Source: Oscheius dolichura | Taxonomy: Eukaryota; Nematoda; Chromadorea; Rhabditida; Rhabditidae | DNA: 64,000 bases | Direction of reading: 5' to 3' | NCBI GenBank assembly: GCA_932521035.1 | Contig: OW051493.1 | Coordinates: 3,720,001 to 3,784,000, forward strand | Shown: piece after piece, positions 24,549-34,326 of the stretch | Layout of the letters: each line of letters opens with the position of its first letter | Position numbering within the stretch: the stretch's first letter is position 1 | Program-made: the position numbers and the translations under genes | The notes under the pieces: generated by a model | What the model was told of the DNA's origin: nothing | Seen by the model: only the letters and a program-made list of their open reading frames with translations | Database searches by the model: none

Positions 24549-24600
24549 CATTAAACAATCTTGTGGATACCGTCTTTTATATTCACAAGATTGTTTAATG
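24549..24600. repeat. Perfect 17-bp inverted repeat with 18-nt loop
   Basis: The left arm is 24549-24565 (CATTAAACAATCTTGTG). The right arm, 24584-24600, is its exact reverse complement. It lies between the BACK-like gene stop (24767) and the Cys-rich gene start (24413), both on the minus strand. Confidence 0.9.
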
Positions 24601-24766
24601 AACGGCGCGCGCAAACGGCACGGTAGAACTGTGGATGCACAAATCTGTCCGTCATCCACCGTTCCACCATGCCTACGCCCCAAAGCCAAAACGTCCAACC
24701 CGTCTGCAAAAAAAAGAAGAAACAGAAACAACGAAATCAAAAACAGCAAGAGCCTTGGCCTCATTT

Positions 24767-25099
24767 TTATTCGTCAGTAGATGGTCTACAGTACAGGGCG
24801 GCATCGACGGCGACCAGCTCGTGAGGAACGTTGAGCTCACAGCTGGCGAAGATTTGCATGAACTGGTTGAGCGGGATCTTGTGGAAGTCGGGCAGACGGA
24901 CGAGGTCCAAGAAGGCCCAGGCGCCAAGGTAGTGCAGCTGCAGCTCCGTCTCCCTGCTGACGGGCGACACGTCGTTGACCAACAGAGCCTGGATGAGGTT
25001 GGCTCCCGACTGCAGGGCCACGTCGACCAGCACCTCCTCCATCTTCACCATGAAGTCGGCTACCATTGAGATGAAGATACAAATGTAATAAAGGCTCAT
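24767..25099 (-). CDS. BACK-like domain protein, probably partial
   Basis: This is a 110-codon frame. Its C-terminal half reads LNQFMQIFASCELNVPHELV followed by AVDAAL, which matches the BACK-domain pattern (leucine-rich helix, then S-x-E-L-N-V-x-x-E). BACK domains normally follow BTB domains in Cul3 adaptor proteins; I see no BTB domain here. The Met at 25099 may not be the real start, since sequence upstream to 25.55 kb has further open minus-strand segments. The stop codon lies inside AATAAA. The last 26 bp are shared with the locus at 40.8 kb. The next minus-strand ORF (25729-26592) has a loosely similar C-terminal region. Confidence 0.5.
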   Translation of the reverse strand: MSLYYICIFISMVADFMVKMEEVLVDVALQSGANLIQALLVNDVSPVSRETELQLHYLGAWAFLDLVRLPDFHKIPLNQFMQIFASCELNVPHELVAVDAALYCRPSTDE

Positions 25100-25728
25100 T
25101 TTTTAGAAAGGTTACTTTGTTTTCATCACCAATTCTTCTTGCTTGAACCGGAATGCCTCGTGTATTGTGTAAAGAGTGAAGATTGCAAGCCATGGACACG
25201 GGGTGAAGAGAAGCAACTAGGCAATTTCTAAGAGGAGCCAATAGTTTCTCGATTCAAGAAAAATCAAGAACCGGCCACGAATGGTCATCTCCACTTCCTT
25301 GCCCGAGCCGGCCCATAAAATAAAATTCCTCCAAATAAGTCACCTTGTCTCCCTGAGGTCTTCATAGGCTTCATCAGTCTGTCCAGTCTGAGCCACAGGA
25401 CGATGGAGGAGGAAATTGCCAATTGGTTAAGTTGTAACATTTGTGGTCGGGATAATTTTAGAGAAGAGTTGTCAGTTCGGAAGACGATGAAGAGTTTCGG
25501 CCATCGCCTAGAAAGATGGAGATGTGAGCAAGTTCTGGAGAAGGCGAACAAGGATTAACTACTGACAGTGAAGTATGCTCAAAAGACGGCCTTATTCAGT
25601 TTCTGGCCCGACCCTATGAAAAGACGGAATTTATATCTTTTGTCTTCTGTAATAGCTCAAAAGCTCCATAGGCACCATAGGCAAACAGAACATTTTGCTC
25701 AAAACTGGTTCATTAAAAATCACTTCCG

Positions 25729-26592
25729 TTAAAAGGAGCTTGAATTGTTCCTGATCCGGCGATACACCTGCTGCAGCCTGTCCTTGTCTAAGTGAATGTC
25801 TCTCCAGATGTTAGTAAGGAAATTAATTGTGAACAGGAGAGCAAAGTAGTCTCCTTCGTCTGTGAGGCTGACAGCATGCAGGGCCAAGTGATGGTAGCCG
25901 ATGGCGATGACCAGCAGACGAGTATCGTCTTCCGAGAGAGTGACAAAGACGGCCGAATGGTTCCTATTTGCCCCGATCTCTACCACATACGAGCAGAAGT
26001 CCTCCTTGGAGTAGGAGACAACGTCCTGTCGTAGGGGACTCCACACTTCTTCGTGTCTCACACCGGCGAAACAACGAGCCGCGAGTTCCTTCTTCTTGAT
26101 GGCCTTCTCTTTGAACCCGATACGGAGATACTGTAATCCTTGCCGCTCCTTTTTCCACTTCCATATGAAATTATTGATCAGCTCCACAGGAAGGTTCTGG
26201 CATCCGAAGATACACCGATTCAGCCAGATTGGAAAGCTGGACCCGGGGAGGACGATGCCTTCCTTGTCCATGAATATCCCAACCTGCTCGTGGAAGTACA
26301 AAATCTTCTGCTTCCAGTCGGGGACGACTGTCTGGGGTAGCCAGGCCAGATCCCGACATCGCAACCACGAGTCCAGAGGGAGAGGCTTCTTCAAGAAAAG
26401 CTCACCGTAGATTCCCGGATGGGCATAGAAATTCCTCGGTTTCATCCCCTTGAATAGTCCCATAGCAGCAGTTGGCAGCGTGCGGAACCGTTCCTCGATC
26501 ATCGGAGCTCGTATGGTATAGCCCTGCCCGTCAATTTCGAAGTCGACGATGGGCGCGTTCCTCATGTCTTCAGTGATGACTCCCTCCATCAT
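25729..26592 (-). CDS. 287-residue uncharacterised protein, single exon
   Basis: The uninterrupted frame starts MMEGVITEDMRNAPIVDFEI and ends at 25729. The sequence is globular, rich in aromatic and basic residues, and has no signal peptide or clear membrane segment. The C-terminal 70 residues (helical, with DIHLDKDRLQQVYRRI) weakly resemble the BACK-like ORF just downstream on the same strand (a hydrophobic helix, then D-x-H and a second helix), so the two may be diverged tandem relatives. The absence of introns is unusual for this window. No family is recognised. Confidence 0.65.
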   Translation of the reverse strand: MMEGVITEDMRNAPIVDFEIDGQGYTIRAPMIEERFRTLPTAAMGLFKGMKPRNFYAHPGIYGELFLKKPLPLDSWLRCRDLAWLPQTVVPDWKQKILYFHEQVGIFMDKEGIVLPGSSFPIWLNRCIFGCQNLPVELINNFIWKWKKERQGLQYLRIGFKEKAIKKKELAARCFAGVRHEEVWSPLRQDVVSYSKEDFCSYVVEIGANRNHSAVFVTLSEDDTRLLVIAIGYHHLALHAVSLTDEGDYFALLFTINFLTNIWRDIHLDKDRLQQVYRRIRNNSSSF

Positions 26593-27127
26593 TCTCCCAC
26601 TTTTCGTATGGTTCTAAAAACGATGATAAGAGAGGGAAAACAACGGCGAATAAAAAGCGACTGGCTAAAAAGGGACGGAGGACGGCCTGACCGTGTCTCT
26701 ATGTTTGCCATCATTAACGGAATACCAATGAGGGCACTGTTTTCGGCATTATACAATTGTCCCGGCGGTCATAGCTGAGATACTATTTCCCGTTTCAGAC
26801 GGACTGTCTCCGTTGATAAGGCCAGAGGGTGAATGAGTATTTACGCAATGTTTACGCAGACTAGGGATGCGGAATAAGACGATTAAAAACGAGGGAGGAT
26901 ATTGGCGAGAGAGGGGAGATATCATCTCCTCGTCTCCCTCGCTTTTTTCTGATTGAGAAACGTTAGCCAGAGACAAAAAAACACAGTTGTATTGATCGTC
27001 ATACGTTGGGGGATAGGCGAATTGTGGGAAAATCGTCTCGTGGCCGATCGTCTCTGCTCCTTTTTCTATCAATATCTCCTTCTATTGATTCTCACCAATA
27101 CGAAGAATAAGCCGTAAAGGAGTTTAG
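26593..27127. other. Divergent intergenic region, probable promoters
   Basis: It separates the minus-strand gene at 26592 from the plus-strand gene at 27128. No exon is supported. It should hold the promoters of both genes, but I see no clear TATA box. Confidence 0.5.
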
Positions 27128-27891
27128 ATGGCCAATAATGACGGGTTCACCCACTTTGACAAGAGGCCGACCTCCCGGACAGAGGAGGATCTCCTTCGGT
27201 CGTCTGCCCTCCACGAGTTGCGCTCCTTTCATTACCCAGTCAATTTATCGGCACTCAAAGTTGGAATCGACTGTGCCACCTTCCATCTCGGTTTGTACCT
27301 TCTCCCGCCTTTTTATCCTTTGAAGTTCAGCAGCATTTGCTTATCTGGCTAGGGCATTCGAACATGTCTGGAGGACGACCCCCTTGCGTTTCGAATTGCC
27401 GGCGAAGGTGGCGGGCTCTCTTCCGAGATTTTTCCATCCAAAGAAGGTCAACGACATGGTCTTGAGGAATTTCCTGTCCTGCCTCAAAGGGGTAGGAACT
27501 GTCAGGTTTATGACATTCTAGTTTCTTCTAGAATATCGACTGTTCCACAATGATGGAACTCAATTTCTGGACCGTATTCTTGACCTATCTCTGGGCACAA
27601 CAGAAGGGAAACAACGACGAGGTGCTGATGGGACTGCCCTACTGGGAAAGACATGTGGAACAGCTGACGAAGGAGAACAACGGCGATTACTGCGGGGTGA
27701 TCATCGTCGAGAGCAACAGCTTCGACCACCAGGGGAAGTACCGCTTCTACTGTACTCCCAGAGGCATCTCGGTGGAGCATCAGCCAGTCCAGGATGGCCC
27801 GTCCTATACTTCCGTCCCCGTGAAGAATAACAGGAAGTTCACCCCGACTCCTTCATGGGAAAAGTACTGTAGATCCTTTGGCTACCACTGA
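27128..27891 (+). CDS. Uncharacterised protein of about 228 residues, first gene of a likely operon
   Basis: Exon 1 starts with ATG immediately after GTTTAG, a good trans-splice site. A 40-nt intron ending GTTCAG and a 45-nt intron ending TTCTAG join three exons in phase. The protein starts MANNDGFTHFDKRPTSRTEE. It has a mid-region FAYLARAFEHVWRTTPLRFE and a C-terminal part containing NIDCSTMMELNFWTVFLTYL and GKYRFYCTPRGISVEH. There is no signal peptide. The family is not recognised. The next gene starts 154 bp downstream, also directly after an acceptor. Confidence 0.7.
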
Positions 27892-28044
27892 TCTCCGAGT
27901 ACCAGTCCCCTCCTCTCTCCCACACCCTTGCTATAAATGTGTCAACCCCATCGATTATTTCTCGGTTCTCGTACTTCGGACAAGCAATGCTTTTCTTCCT
28001 TTTTACCAATTGTGAAAGCCGCTTTATTCCACTTGAGTTGCAGA

Positions 28045-28396
28045 ATGGAGCCGACGTTCCTCGTCCCCGAGCCGGCCAGACAACAAGAAGATACAGGAAG
28101 GTCGGCCTATTTTCAGTCACTCAACAATGGCCGACTGACCCATGCTCCGCCGCCAAGTCCGGTGTCTCAACCTACAAAGAAAACGGCTGCAGTGGAGGCA
28201 CCGAAACCTCTGAAACTTGACCATAAACTTGTCTACAAGGTGATAATTGACATCGTTTTAGTAGAAGTTCCCTTTCTAGGCTATCAAGAAGGTGAAGAGG
28301 CAGGAAATGTGGAAGAAAAACTGCCAGAAGAAAGTCAAGGCCAATCTGAAGAAAACGTTGAAGAAATTTGAACAGCTGGGATTGGCAAGGAAATAA
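28045..28396 (+). CDS. Small lysine-rich protein, second gene of the likely operon
   Basis: ATG follows a TTGCAG acceptor by one base. Exon 1 encodes MEPTFLVPEPARQQEDTGRS and a Pro-rich middle. A 40-nt intron (GTGATA...TTTCTAG) leads to a strongly basic helix (AIKKVKRQEMWKKNCQKKVK) ending FEQLGLARK and TAA. The product is about 103 residues. The basic C-terminus suggests nucleic-acid binding or nuclear targeting, which is inference. The spacing from the upstream stop (154 bp) suits an SL2-type operon. Confidence 0.7.
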
Positions 28397-28719
28397 ACGA
28401 TTAAGTGTAGTCTTCCCATCCAGAAAAAGAGAGTTCGCGCCCCCTCGTCGCGACCCGGCCCATTGCCATTCTGCTGCCCTCTTTTTGCCTGAGAAGAACG
28501 CAATCGCCGGGTCCTTTCTGAGTTCGAGTGCGCTGTGTGCAATGGTCATAGAGATTGAATGGCCGCTTCAGATTTCCTTCGGCGAAAACTGGGCTGAAAC
28601 TCGATGCGCATAGTTAGAGGAAGGAGGAGGTGCGAAGGTCCGCAATAGACAAATGGCCATCGTCGCTCTTGTTCTGACCGAGAAAAAAACGCCATTTTTG
28701 CAGCAGCTACGAGCATAGA

Positions 28720-28905
28720 TTACAGAGTGACTTCTATTTTCGGACGGATGTAATTGCCAAGGGCCAGGAGAACCGGAAAGAACTGGCTGCCATCCGTCTC
28801 CCAGAACACGTCGTCTCGACGCGCATAACTCTTTTTCAAAGTCACTGTAATCCGAACTGAAATCTCTTCCGTTTCCGTTTTTTTCTGTCTTTTTCCGGCG
28901 AATCG
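28720..28905 (-). CDS. Probable terminal exon of an unidentified protein
   Basis: A minus-strand frame after a GATTTCAG acceptor reads ITVTLKKSYARRDDVFWETD, continues through GSQFFPVLLALGNYIRPK and ends EVTL and TAA. It looks like structured protein. No upstream exon with a matching phase was found; a Met frame upstream (28954) is in another phase. Confidence 0.35.
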   Translation of the reverse strand, partial: RFAGKRQKKTETEEISVRITVTLKKSYARRDDVFWETDGSQFFPVLLALGNYIRPKIEVTL

Positions 28906-29135
28906 TCATCGTCTCTGTCAACAGGAGTCTTTGAAAATACAAGAAGAGAGCCATGAACCCCTTCAGGCGGCCTGTTCCGGTCGTTGCGTGCTTATTTGTT
29001 TACGCGAAGGAACACTTGCCACGTAACTTATTTTGGACCGGGCGATTCTATCCTCCCGGGAAGTGAGGCCGTGCAAGAGAATATTTACTGGGTTTTTTGG
29101 CATAAATACGAAGGAAGTAAATGGAATTATGTATT

Positions 29136-29390
29136 GGGGCAGACCCAGTAGAAGACCAACATGCTCCAAGCCCTCTCATTCCGATGGGCCTTATCCTGGA
29201 CTATCCGGACCTTGGAGGCGGCACTTTCTTTTACAGAATGAGCCAGGGAATCTGTATGAAGTGGTTGATTATTGGGATAGAAAGAGGAAAACTCACCAAC
29301 GGTTGTTTTAACTTCGTCTGTGGTAGCGGGGAAGCTGTTCATCGCTTGGGAACTGAACGAGTAGAAAATAAGAGAGAGCATGGCAGACAA
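29136..29390 (-). CDS. Small secreted-peptide-like gene
   Basis: The frame begins MSAMLSLIFYSFSSQA, a plausible signal peptide. A consensus GTGAGT donor and a CATACAG acceptor splice out a 46-nt intron in phase and give a short hydrophilic peptide of about 70 residues. A TATA box (29404-29411) lies only 14 bp before the ATG. If it sets the start site, translation would begin at a later Met and the signal peptide would be lost. The function is unknown. Confidence 0.4.
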
Positions 29391-29403
29391 GACCCGGGCA
29401 GTC

Positions 29404-29411
29404 CTTATATA
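29404..29411 (-). promoter_or_regulatory. TATA box
   Basis: The minus strand reads GGGTATATAAGG just upstream of the small ORF at 29390. Confidence 0.5.
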
Positions 29412-30122
29412 CCCCCATCCGTTCCCGGAAATGACACACTTCTTGTTGTGTTGCGTATTATTGTGATCAGACTTTCCTCATCTCTATTACTAATGTATTT
29501 TGGCTTGATTCATAAAGACATGAGGATGACTGTCATGGCCTGGCCGCGTCATCTGGGAAAACAACCTGAAATCTCCCCTCTGATTAATGTGGATTGGTGA
29601 GTCAGAGACGGTTCCTTGACCTCTCGAAAAAAGCGAAGCATCATCTCCACTTTTGGACTTCTTTGTCCGTCGGCCGTTGTCCCTTTTCTAAGGCATTGCA
29701 GAAGGCGGCAAAAACTCACCTGTTTGCATGTTGTTGACTTAGCACGTCCAGCCGAGTATCCTCCATTTGAATAGGGTCTGGAAGAGAGTATGACGTCGAA
29801 TCGAGAACTGGCAAGAAGCGAGAAGGAGGTAGGAAGTAGAGGCAGGGGGGAGAGGGCAAAAAGACACGAGGAAACCAAATGTTCAGCTTTTCTGTCAATA
29901 TGTGCCGGGCAATATTCACAATGGATGAGCACACTTTTTTGAAAATAGACACCCTTCCCCCGTCTGGGTAAGTCTACTATGGTCGAGCAGAGAAGAAAGC
30001 CCTGATCACCTCGACAGCCGGTCGTAAAATCAACCTGGCGTAGTGTTTCGGAGCGTCTTTTTGTCACTTCTAGGCTGCCGACTAGCCCGAGTCTTTTGAG
30101 GCAGCGGCGCCGCCCACAGTCC

Positions 30123-30129
30123 TATATAA
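30123..30129 (+). promoter_or_regulatory. TATA box of the first Cys-rich mucin-like gene
   Basis: The sequence is CCTATATAACTG, 137 bp before the ATG at 30266. A TTCTTAG acceptor eight bases before the ATG implies an outron or a 5' intron between them. Confidence 0.5.
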
Positions 30130-30265
30130 CTGACGAGTGCCGGAAGGCTATACCATTCATGTTGCTCGTTCCTCTTTGTCCGTGACCGACTCGTTGTTTT
30201 TTCCCGTTCTCCTTTTGCTTCTCCTCTTCTACCTCTAACTCATTCTCTATTTCTTAGGCAGTATC

Positions 30266-31879
30266 ATGAGGTGGCTAACTTCGGCGATCATTCTATCCGT
30301 ACTGGCGGTAGAGGTAACTGGTTGCTAGATACCCGCATCTCCCTTTTTTGTAGATTTTTGCCCACTCGGAAATTCATGTCCGTGCCAAGAGACAACAGTG
30401 CAAATGTGTGAGAAACCCCGGAGGTGGCCTGACCTGTAGTTGCGACAAGCCCGATGTAGGTTACCAGGCGGGCGCTCTCTAGAAATTGAAATACAGGCCT
30501 CTGGTACCAGCCTGGCCACTGCCGAGTACCAGCAGCAGAACGAACTGGCTCAAGAGCTTCAACTTACCCAGCCGACCCAGGCTCGCTGCGCCTGTCTACA
30601 GATCGTGTTCATGGGAAATCCCCAGTACCAATGTCATTGCGGAGACATCAACGGAAACCCCGTAAGCTGCTGGATGAGTCCCTAAAATAATTAAATTCAG
30701 CTGCCTACGACAACCACAGCTGCCCCGATCATCACTACCCCTTCCACCACCACGACCACCACTACGACTACTCCTCTTCCAATTACCACCACTCCCGCCC
30801 AACAGGCCATCCCTACTTCTACTGTAACTGCCTCCTTTAATCTGCAGAGACAGCTCCTTTCAGAGCGGCCCCGGTGCCTGCCAGTGCATCATGATCCGTA
30901 TCTCCGGCCCCTCCTCTGCCCACTACCAGTGCAACTGCCAGAATACGCCGGTCAGTTTGAGTTGCACGCGTTTTGCCGTCTCTCACCGAAGCACTTTGTG
31001 TCTTGTCCAGTTGCACATCCCGTTTAGGCTCCGGCTTACTCCGATACCGACCTACCCACCCCTCCTCCATCCACTCTCCTTCCTCCTGTCTCAAACACTG
31101 CCATCTCTACGCCTTCGCCGGTCTATTCTCCCGTCGGGACCATCAACGCCACCCAAGAAGGATGTTTCTGCGTCGACCCCGTGACCCATGGAATCGAGCC
31201 CCAGTGCGGCTGCCAGTGTGATTGTAACCTGCAACTTTGCACCATGCCAATGGCCGTCTGCGCCTGCCCACAGGATCAGTACGGCCAACCGGTGGTACGT
31301 TTTGCATGTTATCCACCCTGTGAGAGCACCCTGACTGTCTCCCTTCCCTTGGAAAAGAGGGTATTTTAGGCGGCCAGCCCTCCTCTGACCACGATGCCCG
31401 ATATCCCAACCCTGCCGCCGACGACGCAGCCGCCCTCCACCCTGCCCCCGGTTACTCTCCCCCCGATAACTGCCGCCCCCACGACTTTTGCTCCTATTCC
31501 GGCCGTGACCAACCCTGCTCAGACAGGTTCGTCTAATGTAGAATAGAATTTATTCCTTCTTTCAGAGTCAGCCTATCCCCTGACCACAACCTGTGTGATG
31601 TATGTCGGAGTCCAAGTGAGTCGACTACCTTTGTCTCCTCCAATGTAACCCATTCAGGCAACCCCGTGCACTTGTCTTCCCCAGTACGACCAATGTGCCC
31701 AGAACATTTGTTGCTTGAAGGCCAAATACCGTACCTACAAGGTATCCTCTCGAATAGATCCACTAAAGGAGGAGATTCAGAACAACCCGGTCCAGTACAA
31801 CGACCCCACGGCGACCGAGCCCTCGACCATCGACATGCTCATGAACGTGCTACAGAAGCTCAAAAACAGATTACAATAG
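30266..31879 (+). CDS. Secreted protein with Cys-rich modules and Thr/Pro linkers (paralogue 1)
   Basis: About nine exons are joined by introns of about 40 nt. A signal peptide (MRWLTSAIILSVLAVE...) is followed by a dibasic site RAKRQ. The modules are, in order: a C-x-C-rich unit (QCKCVRNPGGGLTCSC); a Gln-rich helix and a second unit (RCACLQ...YQCHCGD); a Thr tract; a third unit (ACQCIMI...YQCNCQN); a Pro/Thr linker; a CxCxC cluster (CGCQCDCNLQLC...CACP); another Pro/Thr linker; and a C-terminal unit (CTCLPQYDQCAQNICCLKAK) with a short helix. The Thr tracts suit O-glycosylation, so a mucin-like surface, cuticle or eggshell protein is likely. I know no named family. Its tandem paralogue follows at 32.4 kb. 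Confidence 0.75.
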
Positions 31880-32401
31880 GTCTAGACGGTTATTTCCTTG
31901 CACAAAAGATGTCTGTACATAAGTGTTGTCAATGTAATAAATTCGTTGGTTATTTGTCTGTTTGTGGTGTTTCGAGAGGGAGATGCGGTGCAGATGTCCC
32001 TCCTCCCTGTAACGGGTAATGTTTGCCATGGAAGAAGGGAAAAAGCGTGAAGGGGAGAAGGAATCCGGCTGCTCGATTGACCCCTCAATTTAGAAGCACT
32101 CAACACGTGTGTCGCTTCACTTTTTACCCGCCTTGGACAGACACAAACACGGCCGTGTTCTTTTGCCCCTGGCTACCGTATGACATGTCCGGTCCGTCTC
32201 CCTCCGGTGTCTCCTCCGGCGTCTTCTTTTGTTTCATCTGGCCGCTCGCAACAGGATTTCTGTAAAGCGGGCCCTATTATTCCAATATTTTTCCGGACAA
32301 CAAGCTGCTTTTAAGTGTGCCAGTTGACACCTCCAACGACTCCGACGGCATTTCCGCTTCTCCTCCTTTCTTTGCACTTTCCACATTTTCGCACTTTAGG
32401 G

Positions 32402-33879
32402 ATGTCCTTGCGAGCTGTCGCGTTCCTTCTGGCTGTGGCTACCGTAATCCAGGTATGAACATCAGTTGCCAATAACAGATTATTCTCTTCCAGGCTATTA
32501 CCCCCGAAATAATCCAGGTCAGAGGAAAACGACAGAACTGTCGTTGTGTTCGAGACGTCAATGTCCAAGGTGCACTAACCTGTGGCTGTGCCAGTCCAGT
32601 CCTGGTAAGTCTCCTCTTCCCCTTCTTCTAGTTACATCCCAGATACCGGGTGTCCCTCTAGCCGCTGCTCAATATCAACAACAACTCGCTCTGGCCTCCC
32701 AGCTCCAGTATGTCCAGCCGGTGTATACCAGGCAAGTACCCGGTATCCAAGGAGAATGGGCAGATTTCAGCTGTGGTTGTGTCCCTCTGATGTTCCTCGC
32801 CAATCCGGTCTACAGTTGTCAGTGTAATAATGTGGTATATTTGAACTGGCTACTCTTCGATAAGTTAAAGTTACAGCAGACGACTCCTCCTTCCGTTGGT
32901 ACCACTTCTCCTGGAGTTACTGAACAAACTACCACGACGACGGGGCTGCCGGAAGTTGTTCCGACCACTACCACTCCTCTGCCAACTCCTCCTCCAGTTA
33001 TTGTATCTCATTAAATCGGATACAAGTCTATAAAGAGCTTCAGACATCCACCACGACTACCACTACCACAACTACGCCTCCTCCGCAGCCTCCCACCAGC
33101 ACAACACCGACAACAACCACGACAACAACTACTACTCCGGTTCCAACGACCACTTCAACACTTCCTACTACGACAACTACAGTAATTTCAAAGGAGATTC
33201 ATAATTCTTTGTTTTTACCAGGCGACCATCCCGGTAACCACCACGCCGCCCTGTATCTACCCGCCACTGGCCACCATCAATGGTACGACACCCGGCTGTT
33301 TCTGTCTCGACGTCTCCACTCAAGTAGTCCGTGTAGGTCATCGATAAGTTTAATTAGGAAAGTTTTAGCCGTTCTGTGGTTGCCAGTGCGACTGTAATAA
33401 CGGACTTACCTCTGTTCCGACTGGAGTGTGCTCCTGTCCTCAAGTTACCCAAACGGTATGGATTATTCCTCTTTCCCTGTTAATCTCCCCCTTTTCAGGT
33501 TGCCCCTGTCCCCACAGGAGCACAATCGGATGGGCAAGGTGAGGGTCGTCTTCTTTGAAATGCAGATCTGTTTAGATTCGATGTATCCTCTGACAACCAC
33601 GTGTGTCATCAAGATTGGAGCGTCTCAAGTAAGACACTATCTCCAGGCAATTCAATCCTCCTTCCAGCCCTCGTCCACCTGTAGCTGTCTCCCCCAGTAC
33701 AATAACTGTGCTCCGAATATCTGCTGTCTCAAACCGGGATTCCGAAGCCTCAAGGTAAACAGAGATGGGACCGGGGGATGATGGATGGGTTTCAGAAGGC
33801 CGCCGCTACCGCTCCGGACGACCGTTCAGCCATTGACCTGATAATCGACATGCTGAAAACGATGAGGAAGAACCTCTAA
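32402..33879 (+). CDS. Secreted protein with Cys-rich modules and Thr/Pro linkers (paralogue 2)
   Basis: It has the same architecture and exon order as the gene at 30.3 kb. The signal peptide MSLRAVAFLLAVATVIQA is followed by RGKRQ, then NCRCVRD...LTCGCAS, the Gln-rich helix AAAQYQQQLALASQLQ, SCGCVPL...YSCQCNN, Thr/Pro tracts much longer than in paralogue 1, CGCQCDCNNGLTSVPTGVCS, and a C-terminal CSCLPQYNNCAPNICCLKPG plus a basic helix. ATG follows a CTTTAG acceptor by two bases. Tandem position, shared exon boundaries and divergent linkers point to local duplication followed by repeat-length change. Confidence 0.75.
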
Positions 33880-33992
33880 CATGACACGAAGTGCAACTAA
33901 CTAAACTAAATAAACTGTAGTTTTATTGTGTTCTAGAAATATTCACCCGTAGACGAAGATCACAAGTTTGTACAGATAACGAGGGACGGAGG

Positions 33993-34193
33993 TCAACGGC
34001 TCGCGTCCTGGGGGGAGATGTTGAACTGCTGTGCGAAGCGGAAGGACTCGCTTTCGACGATGGCCCTCTTGTTGTCGAAGGACCGTCCCTTCATCAGAGG
34101 AGTACAGGGAAAGACGACGAGGTTCCAGTCGAGACTCATCTGATCCTGCCCACCAGTTGCGGCGGAGACAAGGAGACAGATCACAGCCGCCAT
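33993..34193 (-). CDS. Small secreted peptide precursor, downstream gene of a likely operon
   Basis: The start MAAVICLLVSAATGG directly follows a CTGTTTCAG acceptor. A Met eight codons upstream (34217) lies before that acceptor and is probably not used. The mature part is about 50 residues, has one Cys and contains LMKGRSFDNKRA, with a Lys-Arg pair that could be processed. It lacks repeated peptides or Gly-Lys-Arg amidation signals, so calling it a neuropeptide would be a guess. The upstream gene stops 134 bp away on the same strand, which suits SL2 trans-splicing. Confidence 0.55.
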   Translation of the reverse strand: MAAVICLLVSAATGGQDQMSLDWNLVVFPCTPLMKGRSFDNKRAIVESESFRFAQQFNISPQDASR

Positions 34194-34326
34194 CTGAAAC
34201 AGTCGCCTTCCCCACATGAGAGTTCCTTACAAAAATGGCGAAAATTGGATGAGCCAACAGGGGAATGCCGGCGAATATTGTTAGAATTCGGTCGAAGTGG
34301 TAAGATCTACAAGAGGTTGAGGGGGA

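Noticed and set aside
25401..25556. Plus-strand 51-codon ORF with a CxxC (LSCNICGRDNF)
   Set aside because: One CxxC is not a RING or zinc finger. It lies antisense to possible minus-strand exons and has no supporting splice structure.
29549..30067. 172-codon minus-strand open frame
   Set aside because: Composition changes along its length, no family features are visible, and it contains an internal consensus donor. There is no convincing gene model.
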